Origin: Auricularia sp. M13
Taxonomy: Eukaryota; Basidiomycota; Agaricomycetes; Auriculariales; Auriculariaceae
Assembly (NCBI GenBank): GCA_037042915.1
Contig: CM073193.1
Coordinates: 2,666,001-2,730,000, forward strand
Reading direction: 5' to 3'
Length of the DNA: 64,000 nucleotides
Shown: positions 12,871 through 24,219 of the stretch, in pieces
How positions within the stretch are numbered: position 1 is the stretch's first letter
How the letters are laid out: the number at the start of each line of letters is the position of its first letter
Translations under genes and position numbers: made by a program
Notes under the pieces: generated by a model
Databases searched by the model: none
Seen by the model: only the letters and a program-made list of their open reading frames with translations
What the model was told of the DNA's origin: nothing

Positions 12871-13270
12871 ACGTTCTTGAGGCTAATCTGGAGTTTGGCC
12901 GTTGTCAACCGTATTTGTTGTTCATAAATTCAGACTAACCTACTGAATGCGAGCTCGTGTTCAATAATTTTAATCTTGCAACACTTGCAACAAGTAAAGC
13001 ATTAGCTCATGAGGCCAATCCGGCGTTCAATGACTACAGGCAATAGGTTAGCTCCTGAGACCATTCGGACGATCAATTGCACGAGATAATGTTTACCTCC
13101 AGTACAACAGTAGCTCTTGAGGCCAATCTGGGGTTCGATCATTTCAATACGATAGTGCTTTCGACCGGTAATCGAGTGGCTCTTCCGGCCAATCTGACGT
13201 TAGATACTTGTAATGAGGCAATGCTTTATGAGAGTCAAGCAGTAGTTCTTGAGGCCAATCTGGTGTTCGG
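12871..13270 (+). repeat. Degenerate subterminal repeat, about 65 bp unit (left copy)
   Basis: Six diverged copies of a block like AGCTCTTGAGGCCAATCTGG recur near 12874, 13006, 13051, 13113, 13179 and 13244. The last four are about 62-66 bp apart. A single related unit (TTTTTGAGGCTAACCTGG) lies near the other end of the element, at about 42569. Such repeats near transposon ends are often transposase binding sites. That role is inferred here. Confidence 0.6.
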
Positions 13271-13562
13271 TGCTCTGATGATTATCCTGTTCAGCACTCA
13301 CCTTTTCATTGCCATCGACGTATGCACTACTAATATATCGGTGCTGCCAGCTGCATATAACATTGATTGCGACGGTAATGTCTGAGATACCTGCGGCGAC
13401 GACAACACTCAGTTCTTTGTGAGGGTGTCTCGGCGACCGCGAGAATAGGGAATGCGACATCATCGCAAAGCATGGAGCCAGCGAAGTCATTCCGTATTCA
13501 GGCGAAAAAGGCCACAATTGAACCGGCGTGCCAGGGGTATATAAGTCGTCATTTTGCATTAC

Positions 13563-13664
13563 TCGCGGCGGCCGCGAGATATCTTTTGCATTGCTTGATA
13601 CCTACCGCGGCGACCGCCAATGCGCCAGCAGTGATGTTAGTCAACCCTCTCGGCGGCCGAGACC
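13563..13664. repeat. Three palindromes spaced 42-43 bp (left copy)
   Basis: A perfect site at 13563-13577 is followed 42 bp later by a two-mismatch site (13605) and 43 bp later by a shortened one (CTCGGCGGCCGAG, about 13649-13661). Further single sites lie at 13428-13442, 13772-13786, 14135-14149 and inside the TIR at 14189-14203. The mirror region in the right copy is about 27887-27990. Confidence 0.65.
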
Positions 13665-14188
13665 TCGTCTTCCTCTGCCCTACCGCGTTGACGTGCAGTA
13701 GAACTCGCACTAGGAGCTATGCGGAAAGACATTTGGTCTGCAGGAGGGAAAGCGCCTTGACGCTGTCTATCCCGCGGCCGCCGCGAAAGGACAGCACGCC
13801 TGGATAATGCAGGCTGTCGATCGTGCGAGAGTTCAGTTATTGGGGGGTTCTTTCCATTCGTAACAAAATTCATTCAGCAGGCAGACAGCATACATAGTCG
13901 CCGCAATGGGAGTAGAGGATGAGCAACGAAGCAAGGAATTCAGAACCCGTTCAGCAGTGCTAGCGACAAGGATGTGGCTGTTGATGCACATATTAGTGGT
14001 TGTAGCTGTAGGTTGAGTCAAAATGGTGTTGTCTGGTTGGTAGGACGGTTCGCTGTGGCGTATGCCCATGTCTTCCGAGGGCAGGAAGTCACTATTGTGG
14101 TGGCGGGAGGCTTGGATCAAAGCCTTGGTTCAATGTCGCGGCGGCCGCAACAATCAGTAGCGGGTTGCTGGCTGATGGATAAGCCTTG

Positions 14189-14306
14189 TATCGGCGGCCG
14201 CGGGCATTGTTTGTGTGCTGGTGATGTCATTTGATGGAGGCCTTGGGTCAGCCATCACTGGTCTCGGCTAGCACCCCGAGGGGTCCTAAACAGATTGCCT
14301 GGGGTG
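14189..14306 (+). repeat. Terminal inverted repeat, left KDZ copy (inner end)
   Basis: This is identical in layout to both TIRs of the right copy: an outer 99 bp block ending CAGATTGCCTGGGGTG, then about 5 unmatched bases, then a conserved palindrome (TATCGGCGGCCGCG). It contains a short inner palindrome around CCCCGAGGGG. Confidence 0.9.
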
Positions 14307-16331
14307 GGGACGGTCAAGAACTGTTCATCGCCGAGGGGTACCATAAACCGCTCGACGTACCATTCTCGGTTCTGCTGCAAATCGCCCACTATTCGCACGG
14401 GCGTGGTGGTCTCCGCAGGGACGAGCGTGTCTTCCCAGGCTCTGACGGCACCGTTGGCCAACGCTTTTTTACGGCGGTACCGATTGGCTCTGTTCCTGCG
14501 GTGCGACATCCTTCTGACGTAGAAGGGGTCTTGGTTTCTGACCACCTTGAGCGATCTGGCGTACGCGACGTCCCTGTCGAGGCCTTGCTCGATCGGTCCC
14601 ACTGTGGACTGGGCTTTGAAAGAGAACCCAGTCTCGCCCACGACCACTTTGGTACCTAGGTCCACGCTCCGCAGAACGCTGAGCTCGTGGTTGAGATGGA
14701 AGTCCTCTCCCAAGAGTACTTCCACCGTCATGTTCGGAACCACGTAGAGCTCGGCTTGGAAGACTAGCCAAGTCCCGTCCTCCGCTTGTATGCGCACGGG
14801 CATGTCGACGTACCCCTTAATGCGCGGAGATTGATCCGTAAGCTGAGCGAGCGATATCTTGAGTCCAGAGTGGATCTTGGGCGCATGCCGCATTCTGTGG
14901 AGGTATTGCTCAGACACGAGCGAGATACTCGCTCCCGAATCGAGTCTGAGCGTCAGGGCTAACTCGTGTTCCGACCCCAACCGGCCATGGGCAGATAGCA
15001 CAGTCATCCCTACGGACAAGTGCCCTGCTGGCGTCGTGCGTTTAGCGCGAACGTGATACTCTTTCCGGACTGGAGGAGGCAACGTTGTCTCGGCTGCCAT
15101 TGCCGAAGCGAGAATACTGCGTTGTGACGTCTCGAAGTAACCATCCCCTCCTTCTTCGAGCAGGTATGCGCGCGCTTTGGCGGTACCAGCATACCAGACG
15201 TGAAAGGCGTCACGCACTTCTTGTACACGCTCGACCTGGGGTTCCGTCACCTCCAGGTCGACCAGTTGCGCGACTCGCAAGACGGGCGAGAACTTGATCA
15301 GGTCGGTGGAAGCAGCACGCGGATTATCCATCCTCGGGGTAGCTTCCCGATAAGTAGCGCGGTGCGGGGCGTCCTCGAAGAGTATCAAGTCGTCTTCGCC
15401 TAGGCCGCTGGTATGATCGAGCCACTCATCCCAGCGATCGCGTACTTCTTCCATCCAGGGGCTGCCTGATGGGTCCCTCCGCAGGGCCATCCTGTCTACT
15501 TCGCCGTCTATAGGAGCTACGGGGGAGATTTCGCCGCCCGCGACATCGATCCTTGGATTCCAATCCGTCGCCCTCGCCGTCGGGAGCAGGTCATCGCTCG
15601 TGTCGGCCAGCAAAACTTCGGGCGTAGCATCCTCTAGTATGCAAGTCCCGCTGTTGGGTAGCTTGGGAGTCCCCTCGTACCAGTCGAGCCATTCGTCACG
15701 AACTTCCTCGAAAGACACGCGGGGACGCCTAGGGTCAGAGCGTTGACACGAAGCGTTATCACGTCGCTCCCCGATGTCGGAAACCTCGTCTTCACTCAGC
15801 AGAAGGTACTTGTCTTCAAGCTTCAGATGAGGGGACAGCTTGAGCCACGCAAACCATTCATCTTCTACCTCTTCTATGGCGACGCAAGGGAGCCCCCCTT
15901 TCGCGTCTGCGCTATTTGCTCTGGCAGTCAGGGGCATGACCAGCTCGTCTCCCGAACTCCAGTCATCGCCGTCTTCACTCCCGTCATCGTACGCAGAAAA
16001 CTTCTTCTTATTCAAGCCGTTCTTGTAAGCAGTGTACGCGACATTATAGAGCAGGTCTTCCTCCTTTGAAGCACCATACTCAGCGAGGAAGGCAGACAAT
16101 CCTTTCTTCTTGGCCTCGAATTCAGCGTAGTGCCGACACTCGCGATTCCAGTGCGGCCCTCCGCATGCGCGGCAAGCCGAAGGCGGGGGGTTGGAGCTGG
16201 CTCGATTGTCCTTGGGGAACGGATATTGCTTGGGCGGCGCGCGTTTGTTCTTGTCAGCTAGATAGACTTCGATGAGCTGTGCCGCCGAGACGAAGTCGTT
16301 GTCGGGCAGCGGTCCCGGCGCCAGGTCCGGG
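14307..16331 (-). mobile_element. LTR retroelement A, fragment with zinc knuckle and protease
   Basis: This is a minus-strand piece of an older LTR retroelement lying between the left KDZ copy and the Gypsy insertion. Near 16180-16110 it encodes a CCHC zinc knuckle (ACRACGGPHWNREC). Then follow an acidic stretch with a motif of the EVRDEW type repeated four times (starting near 15874, 15709, 15451 and 15220) and a retropepsin-like domain with DSGAS near 14941. Other parts of the element are at 24942-27246 and 43450-44404. Reverse transcriptase and integrase are not in the window and would lie left of base 1. The element is a fossil interrupted by three insertions. Confidence 0.75.
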
Positions 16332-17054
16332 TGTTACGCCCGTGCCCCGGTTCGCGGACCCCACGTGCTCTCGGCATCACTCGGCGTCATTCTACGTCAC
16401 TCGGCCAACTCGGTCAACTCGGTCAAGCTCCCGAATACCCGGCTTATCTCCCCTCGTGTTCATATGCTCGGGATATGTTCTCCTCATCGTCCTCTACCTC
16501 TAGACCTCTCCCTCACTTCTCTAGCTTCTCTCCTTACTCGCATACATCCACCTAACTCGCCTTGTCCCTACTGTATTGATAGTGTTCATATCCGGTTCGC
16601 TCCACTCGTCTTAGTCATTCGCCTCTCGTCATTCGCCCGATCCCCCGATACCTTACCCACTCGCTCTTACTCATCCTATCGGCCGATGACGACGATCTCT
16701 ATTGATCTGAGGCCCCTCTCCTTCGTCTCTAGGATACACTCCGAGTACATCGGATCACCTCCCCAGGTATAAAAGACCCTCGACTTTGTATCTAGCTCCC
16801 CAGTTACGAAATCGACATAGTCGTGCCCCTCGCACACTCTATCTCCCTCTCTCGACTTCGCCTCTGGGTTCTTCCCTCGCCCGACTTACTCGTCTGAGTC
16901 CTCTGCTGCTCGCGGTCCCTTCGGTCGTGCTACTCGACGTAGCCGGTGTGCTCAATAACGCACCGAAGGCTCTAGTTGTTCGTTCGAGTGTTCTCTGCGC
17001 CCGGACGTTCAACTATCCTTGCAACCAAAACCCCAAGGCACAGCAGGCTTAACA
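16332..17054 (+). repeat. Gypsy 5' LTR
   Basis: Direct repeat of 24220-24941, starting TGTTACG and ending TTAACA. It contains a TATA-like box (GGTATAAA) about two thirds of the way in, a plausible start region for the element transcript. Confidence 0.95.
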
Positions 17055-17086
17055 GTATTTCGTAACTCGAGCTCCGCTCGAGTTGT

Positions 17087-18907
17087 ATGGCCTTTGGGAC
17101 TCGACAGAATCTCAGAAGAAACCAGGAAGAACCTCATCCTCTACTCGACTCCCCCGACGCTATCCTTCGCGAAGCTCGTCGTCAGGCTCGTCTTCGCAAC
17201 CAACAACCTCCTCAGCCGGCTACGCCTTCGCCATCAGTCTCGATGTCGGGCACTAGCCGCTTCGGATCATCTCGGCACTCGCAACCGCCGAACGATGATG
17301 ACGAAATCCTCTCACAACACACTCTCTCCGGCTCGCTTCACACCTCGCGTTTCTCGCCGGCCCAGTCCACACTACGCGCGGACCCGAGCGGTTCCTACCC
17401 TCCCTCAAGTCACACGACGCGATCGCCCTCGCATCCCTCGACTCACTCGCTCGGCTCTCGACACCCTCTCGCGCTCGTTCCGTACACCGGCTCTCGCTCG
17501 ACTCCTCGCTTTTTGCAGCACTCCTCGTCGTTCCGCGGCTTCTTCCCATCCGGCACCCCTAACACGCCCCGGCGTGGCGGCGGGGGTGGCGGAGGAGGCG
17601 GCGGAGGTGGCGGCGGTGGAGGCGGAGGCGGCGGAGGTGGCGGTGGCGGTGGTGGTCATCGAGGTGCTCCCTCGCCCTCGTCGCACCACTCGCACCACTC
17701 GCACCACTCGCACGGCTCGCATCCTCCGAACCCTCCTCCCGGAGGTGGCGGCGGTGGGGGCGGTGGTGGCGGTAACGATCCTCCTGGTCCCCCGGGACCT
17801 CCCTTCGACCCTCCGTCGGACGGCTACGACTCGGACGTCGATCGCAAACGACAATTCCACGATCAACACGACAACGTCCCTCGTGTCTACTTCGTTGACC
17901 GCGACAGCGGCTCTCGCATCGACGCCGCCAAACCCGACAAATTCGACGGCGAAAACGCCAACAAACTTCGCGGATTCCTCATCGACTGCGAAACCTACTT
18001 CCTCGCCAACCCTCGGAAGTACCAGACGTCCCGCGAGAAGATTCTCTTCACCGCGACCTATCTCTCGGGTCGGGCGAAGGAATGGTGGGGCGGCTACGTT
18101 CCTCTCGTCCCGAATCCGCCTCCCGGTTACGAGTTCCTCGAAGACTGGAACGAATTCAAGAACGAACTCACGATCACCTTCGGCGTCACGAACAAACGCG
18201 AACGCGCCGAAGTCAAGATTCGACGACTGCAAATGGCCGACAACGGCAAGGTCGCCCGCTACAAGCTCCAGTTCGACGAATACGCCAAACTGCTCGGCTG
18301 GGACGACGCTGCACTCGCCTCGCAATTCTATCGCGGACTCCCTCGCCGCATCAAATCTGTCTTCGCTGCTCAAGTAGCTCAACGCCCGGCTTCCCTGACG
18401 CCACTCGCTGCGCTCGCTCTTAGCATCGACGCCAACTACTGGATCGATAAGGACGAGCAAGCTCTCGAGCACGCGAACGAACCCCGAAAAGCGCAGAAGA
18501 CCACCTTGACCGCGACGCCTCAATCGGGCTCCCGATCGAACACCAAGTCCAACGCGCGCTCCAACAACGGTAACAACGGCAACTCGAACAACCACTCGAA
18601 CTCGAAGGGTCAGTCCTCGACCTCGGCCCGCTCGTCTTCGAAGACCACGACCAAGTCGAAGGACGACGTCGCGAAAAACCTCAACTCGAACGGCAAGCTC
18701 AACGACGCCGAACGACGCCGTCGCCTCGATAACAACCTCTGCCTCTACTGTGGCCATGCCGGCCACACCGCGTCCGAGTGCCGCAAGGCCGCTCACAATC
18801 GCGAGTCGAAGGGTCGCGCCGCTAAGGCTCAACCCGCGACTTCCTCGACGCCGGCTCCCGCTCCCTCGGGCGCCGCCGCTTCTGCCCCGGCGGAAGCGAA
18901 AAACTAA
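17087..18907 (+). CDS. gag: Gypsy gag polyprotein
   Basis: This is an open frame of 606 residues just downstream of the 5' LTR. The N-terminal third is Ser/Pro/Arg-rich with two long glycine runs encoded by GGC/GGT repeats (about 17575-17660 and 17740-17775). The middle is a retrotransposon gag domain, with the block LSGRAKEWWGGYVP followed by helices. Near the C-terminus is a CCHC zinc knuckle (CLYCGHAGHTASEC, about 18740-18785). It forms the particle and binds RNA. The family is clear from the layout and from the pol region that follows. Confidence 0.9.
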   Translation: MAFGTRQNLRRNQEEPHPLLDSPDAILREARRQARLRNQQPPQPATPSPSVSMSGTSRFGSSRHSQPPNDDDEILSQHTLSGSLHTSRFSPAQSTLRADPSGSYPPSSHTTRSPSHPSTHSLGSRHPLALVPYTGSRSTPRFLQHSSSFRGFFPSGTPNTPRRGGGGGGGGGGGGGGGGGGGGGGGGGGGHRGAPSPSSHHSHHSHHSHGSHPPNPPPGGGGGGGGGGGNDPPGPPGPPFDPPSDGYDSDVDRKRQFHDQHDNVPRVYFVDRDSGSRIDAAKPDKFDGENANKLRGFLIDCETYFLANPRKYQTSREKILFTATYLSGRAKEWWGGYVPLVPNPPPGYEFLEDWNEFKNELTITFGVTNKRERAEVKIRRLQMADNGKVARYKLQFDEYAKLLGWDDAALASQFYRGLPRRIKSVFAAQVAQRPASLTPLAALALSIDANYWIDKDEQALEHANEPRKAQKTTLTATPQSGSRSNTKSNARSNNGNNGNSNNHSNSKGQSSTSARSSSKTTTKSKDDVAKNLNSNGKLNDAERRRRLDNNLCLYCGHAGHTASECRKAAHNRESKGRAAKAQPATSSTPAPAPSGAAASAPAEAKN

Positions 18908-18954
18908 CGGGCAGTTCCCCACGGGCATCTAGGGCCAACTGCGTCAAGCCCAAG

Positions 18955-21900
18955 ATGCCTTACACTCGGTTGAACGCTGCCGCGCTCACCGATCAAGACG
19001 CTCTCATCGTCGTCCTTTCCTCCGACGCTGTCCCATCCTTTCGCACACTCGTCGACTCCGGCTCCGAAGATCAGTTCCTCGATACTCAGTTCGCCGAGAG
19101 TCTTCGACTCCCTCAAAGTCTCTCGATCAACCGCTACGCCTTCGGCTCTTCGACGGCTCCTATCGCGGTGTTATCTCCAAATACGTGTCGCTTCCCGTCC
19201 GCTTCCCTTGCGGAACTTCGATGATCATCAACTTCCTCCTCACCACTCTAGATCCGACTTGCTCTGCAGTGTTGGGATACCGCTGGTTGGCCCGCTACAA
19301 TCCTAGGATTGACTGGTTCCATCACCGCATCTCTTTCCCCACTCGTGTCTCGCCCTCGGATCCCTCGGGTTTCGTCCCTGGGTTCTCGCTCGACTCGGAT
19401 CCTCCGACTCCGTCGTCACCTCCTCCCGCGCCACGTACTCTGCCTCCCGAACCGCCGATGGACGAAACCGCCCTTCGCGCGGCCGCTGCTCGCGTCGACA
19501 TCAAGATCATTGGCGCCGCAGCCTTCGACACCTCTCGTCGACTTCGCGGCTCGATGGTCTCGGCCATCTACATTCGAGATCCATCGGTGCCCGCTCGCTC
19601 TGCGTCTGCCAACCCGGCCTCGGAAACCGGTGAAGGCATCCCCGAGTGTTATCACGAGTTCCTCGACGTCTTCTCAAAGGAGGCCTCGAATCGACTCCCT
19701 GAACATCGGCCGTACGATCTCAAGATCGACATGGAAGAAGGCAAGCCTCTCCCATCCGGTCCGATCTACTCGCTCTCCGAGCCCGAGCAACTCGCGCTTC
19801 GGGAGTACATTCAGGATAACCTCAGCAAAGGACACATTCGCTCTTCGTCGTCCCCGGGTGGCGCCCCGGTTCTCTTCGTCAAGAAGGCCGACGGTTCTCT
19901 TCGCCTATGCGTCGATTATCGTGGGCTCAACAAGATCACTCGGAAGGACAAGTACCCGCTTCCGCTCATCTCGTCTACGCTCGACCGCCTTCGCACCGCC
20001 AAGAAGTTCACCAAGCTCGATCTTCGTGTCGGATACAGCAACGTTCGCATCGCGGCCGGCGACGAGTGGAAGACTGCCTTTCGAACGCGCTACGGCACCT
20101 ACGAGTATCTCGTCATGCCTTTCGGTCTCACGAACGCTCCAGCCGCTTTCCAGCGCTTCATGAACGACATCTTCTCCGATCTCCTCGACGTCACGGTCAC
20201 CGTCTACCTCGACGACATCCTCATCTACTCGGACGATCCCTCGAAGCATGAGGAACACGTTCGAGAGGTCCTTCGACGGCTACGGGAGAATGACCTCTTC
20301 TGTAAGCCCGAGAAGTGCGAGTTCCATGCTGACACCATCGAGTACCTCGGGTACATCATCAGCCCTGAGGGCATCAGCATGGACCCGAAGAAGATTGCCA
20401 CCCTCCTCGAGTGGCCCGTTCCTCGCAACGTTCGCGACATCCAGTCGTTCCTCGGCTTCGCGAACTTCTATCGACGATTCATCTACGACTACTCCGATAT
20501 CGTCGTCCCGCTCACTCGTCTCACTCGAAAGACCGCAACGTGGAACTTCACTCCGCAATGCCTCGCTGCGTTCAACGAGCTCAAGAAGGCGTTCACTTGC
20601 GCTCCCGTCCTTCACCACTTCGATCCCGCTCTCCCTCGCGTCGTCGAGACTGACGCTTCCGACTACGCGATCGCGGCGATCTTCTCGCACGTCCTCCCGG
20701 ACGGCTCTGTTCACCCCGTCGCTTTCCATTCGCGCACGCTCACTCCCACCGAGCTCAACTACGACACGCACGACAAGGAGCTACTCGCGATATTCGAGGT
20801 GTTCGAACTATGGCGACACTACCTCGAAGGGGCCGAGACCCCAATAGACGTCGTCACGGACCACAAGAACCTCGAGTATTTCTCCACCACGAAGATGCTC
20901 ACTCGTCGGCAAGCTCGCTGGTCCGAGTACCTTTCTACCTTCAACCTCCTCATTCGCTTTCGACCCGGTCGACTCGGCGGCAAACCCGATGCTCTCACTC
21001 GCCGCCACGACGTCTATCTCAAAAGGGGGGATGGTGGCTACGCCAGCACAAACCCGCAGAACTTCCGACCCGTTTTTACTTCGGAACAGTTCGCCGCTTC
21101 CCTTCGCGCGACGTATGCTGAAGAGACTTTCCTTCGCGCAGCCACGATCATGGACACTCAGTCCATTCGGGATGACATTCGCGCCTCGTACGACTCGGAC
21201 GAACTCGCTCTCGACATTCGCTCGAAACTCGGCACCGATGACGCGATCAACTGGTCGGCCTCGGACGATGGATTCTTGCTGTTCAAGGGCAGGATCTATG
21301 TACCGAACGCTCTCGATTGTCGCCTTCGTATCCTTCGCGAAAGCACGATCACCCGCTCGCTGGCCATCCGGGTCAGAACAAGACACTCAAGATGGTCGCC
21401 CGCGAGTACTACTGGCCCGACCTGCGCGACTCGATTCGTACCTACGTCCAGGCCTGCGTCACCTGTGGGCGCAGCAAACCTCGACGACACAAGCCGTACG
21501 GTCGACTTCAACCGCTCCCGATTCCGCTTCGCAACTGGGACTCGATCTCGATGGACTTCATCGAACAACTCCCTGAGTCCAACGGTTACACCGCGATCCT
21601 CGTCATTATTGATCGCCTCTCGAAGCAGGGTATCTTCGTCCCGACCAAGGGCAAGATCACCTCCGAAGAACTCGCGCGTCTCTTCCTCATCCACGTCTTC
21701 GCCAAACATGGCGCTCCCTCGCACGTCTCTACCGACCGCGGCTCCGAGGTCGTCTCCCGCTTCTTTCGCGCACTCGGCTCGCTCCTCAACATGACCATGC
21801 ACTTCACCTCGGGTCACCACCCGGAGGCGAACGGTCAAGTCGAACGCACGAACCAGACGCTCGAGCAGTACCTCCGTCTCTACTGCAACTACGAGCAGGA

Positions 21901-22662
21901 CAACTGGTCCGAGCTACTCCCTCTCGCCGAATTCACGTACAACAACACCCCGAACGACTCGACTGGTGTCTCGCCTTTCTTCGCCAACAAGGGTTTCCAT
22001 CCGAACATCTCCGTCTACCCCGAGCGCGACGTCGCCTCTGCTCGCGCCCGCGACTTCGCTGTCGACATCCACGAACTGCAGGACGTCCTGAAGGAGCAGA
22101 TCGCTGCCGCTCAGAAACGTTACACTGCATCTGCGAATGCTCGACGCACTCCCCCGCCTGACTTCAAGGTCGGCGACATGGCCTACGTCCTCTCGGAGCA
22201 CATCAAGACGACGCAGCCCACTCGCAAACTCGCCGATCGCTACCTAGGCCCGTTCCCGATCGTCGATCAACCTAGCTCGCAATCGTTCACCCTCAGCCTA
22301 CCCGACTACCTCGCTCGCGTACACCCGGTCTTTCACGTCTCGCAACTCGAACCCCACCCTCGAAGCGTTCCCGGTCAACGTCAAGAACCTCCTCTGCCCG
22401 TCGTCGTCGACGGCGAGCAAGAGTACGAGCTCGAAGTACTCAGCGTACGCATCGACAATCGCCATCGTCACTCGCGCCTTCGTTTCGCATTCGCTGGATC
22501 GGTCACATCGGCACTCCCGACGACCCCGAGACCACCGAGATGGGCTCCGAAAATCTCGAACACGCGCAGGAAGCAGTTCAAGACTTCTATGCTGCAAATC
22601 CCAGCGCTCCCGGCAGTTATCAAGAATTCCAGCAGATCCTCAAGAAATTCGAAAACATCTAA
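18955..22662 (+). CDS. pol: Gypsy pol region: protease, RT, RNase H, integrase, chromodomain
   Basis: This begins shortly after the gag stop. Readable in order are an aspartic protease (LVDSGSEDQF near 19050), a reverse transcriptase (LCVDYRGLN near 19910, YLDDILIYS near 20200), an RNase H (VETDASDYA near 20645), an integrase with an HHCC zinc finger (HPGQNKTL to CVTCGRSK, about 21370-21480) and DDE core, and a C-terminal chromodomain-like tail ending near 22662. The gag-pol order, 5 bp target duplication and chromodomain mark a chromovirus. The region shows about two breaks or frame changes. Confidence 0.88.
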
Positions 22663-22783
22663 GCACTCGTTTTTTCACTCGCTATTTCTTCGCTCACTCG
22701 CTTTTCACCCGATTCCAAGAAACAGTCATTTATTACATTTTTGGGCGACTTTGGTCGCACCCGCTACTACTCTATCCTATCGC

Positions 22784-24022
22784 CTACTCGTCCGCGTCCT
22801 CGGTCGCTTCCTCGACCGCTTCCTCATCCTCCTCCTCGGACTCCTCCTCGACCTCCTCCTCGGCCTCCTCTTCCTCCTCGCTCGAAAACGGATTGTCGAT
22901 CGACTGGCCGAACTGCTGCGCTTGCCACTGCAGCATCCGGTACAACATCCGCTCGATGTTGTGGACCGAATTGTTCGTCCACAGGGCGTGGTTCTCCACG
23001 ACCCTGCGGTGCTCGGCCGTCTTCGCGCGATCCTCGGCCGCCCGCGTCCCCAGCGTCGTCCCCTCGACGATGCGCACCTTCTTGGGGCGCTCGGGCGACG
23101 CACTCGGCGACGCCGCCCTCTTCTCGCCGCGCGGCACGAACGGCTTGCCCGAGTGCGTACACTTGCCCCGGGTCTGATGACACGCGGTGCAGGTGTTCGA
23201 CCGGTGCTGCCGAACGCACTGGCCGCCGCGCTTGGCGCAAGCCTCGCACTACTCGTCGTCAGTCCCGGCGAGCAAAACACGAACGACCAAAACTCACCTG
23301 GCTCGGGAACCGCGTCCCGTACGGCACCTCCGGCCACCTATCCGTGAACTTGCCGCCCGCGCGCGGCTTGGGCTTGGGCTTGGGCTTGGGCTTGGGCTTC
23401 GCGGCCGGCGCCACCGGGCTCGCGAGCTCCTCGACCTCGTCGTCGTCCTCGAGCGTCTCGCCCGCCCCGAGCGACGGCGAGCGAGCGACCGCGACCGGCG
23501 CGGGTTTCGGCGCGACCTTGCGCGACGCCTGAGTCGTCTTCGCGCTCTCGACCTGCAAAATAAGCGCACCTTAGCAACGTCCCGCAATCGCGGGAGCTCG
23601 ACCCATACCTCCATGGCCTTCCGCCTCTTCGGCGGCGACTCGGTCTCCCTCGCGTCCTTCGCCGGCGCCTTCGTGCTCGTGGTCGGCGCCTTCGCCGGCG
23701 ACGCCTGGCTCTTCGCCGCCTTGGCGCCCGCGTCCGCCGCGATCTTGGCCACGCGCTCGGCCAGCATCCCGAAGCGTCGCTGCGCCGCCAGGCGCAGCTC
23801 GGCCTTCGCCTGGCGTCTGCGCGCGCTGAACGCCTCGATCGCGTCGAGGTCCTCCTCGTCGACGGCCTCTTGCTGCAGGCCGCCGAGCGTCCGCTTCGCG
23901 TCTTCGTGCGCTGCGATCAGCGCCTCCATCGTCGGGTCGTCCTCGAGCGACCTCATGACGGCGCCGACGGTCTTGCGGTCGTACGCGGCGGCGACGTCCT
24001 CGAGCGATTCGTATCGCGGCAT
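22784..24022 (-). CDS. Antisense accessory gene inside the Gypsy element
   Basis: This gene runs opposite to gag-pol, between the integrase end and the 3' LTR. It appears to have three exons (24022-23609, 23552-23298, 23248-22784) with GT/AG borders, giving about 377 residues. The first exon (start MPRYESLEDV) is helical and Ala/Lys-rich. The second ends in a (KP)n run. The third opens with a cysteine cluster, CEACAKRGGQC then CTACHQTRGKC, and ends in a long Glu/Asp tail. I do not recognise a named family. The paired CxxC-x6-C clusters resemble Zn-binding modules seen in many basidiomycete hypothetical proteins. Function unknown. Confidence 0.65.
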
Positions 24023-24219
24023 GGTGGGCGGCGGGCAGAAGACAAGAGTGGTTCGACGATTCAACTCCCGACCCAACCACTTTTAATCTGCGCCCGACCC
24101 GTTCCGACCCGACCCGATCTTTTGGCCCCATTCGGACTCGAGTGCGTGCTATCCCATTTTTCGTATTCACCTTGCGTTGCTGCAGTCCTTCGTGGGCTCA
24201 GGACGTAAAGGGGGGATAC

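Larger units (their letters stand above)
1..14306 (+). mobile_element. KDZ-type DNA transposon, left copy (truncated by window edge)
   Basis: This is the second copy of the 16.2 kb element seen whole at 27247-43449, in the opposite orientation and nearly identical over 14.3 kb. It holds the last third of the cyclin gene, the CxC-KDZ-Ulp1 gene, the large unknown gene and the palindrome-rich end region. It ends at 14306 with the same terminal sequence (CAGATTGCCTGGGGTG). The next 8 bases (GGGACGGT, 14307-14314) should be its target duplication, but the partner lies left of the window. Compared with the right copy it has a nonsense change and two indels in the transposase gene and several small length differences in the large gene, so it is probably non-autonomous. 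Confidence 0.9.

Noticed and set aside
22741-23532. Plus-strand Arg/Pro-rich frame beyond the Gypsy integrase
   Set aside because: It is the shadow of the antisense gene; the minus strand has clean GT/AG introns and a cysteine cluster.
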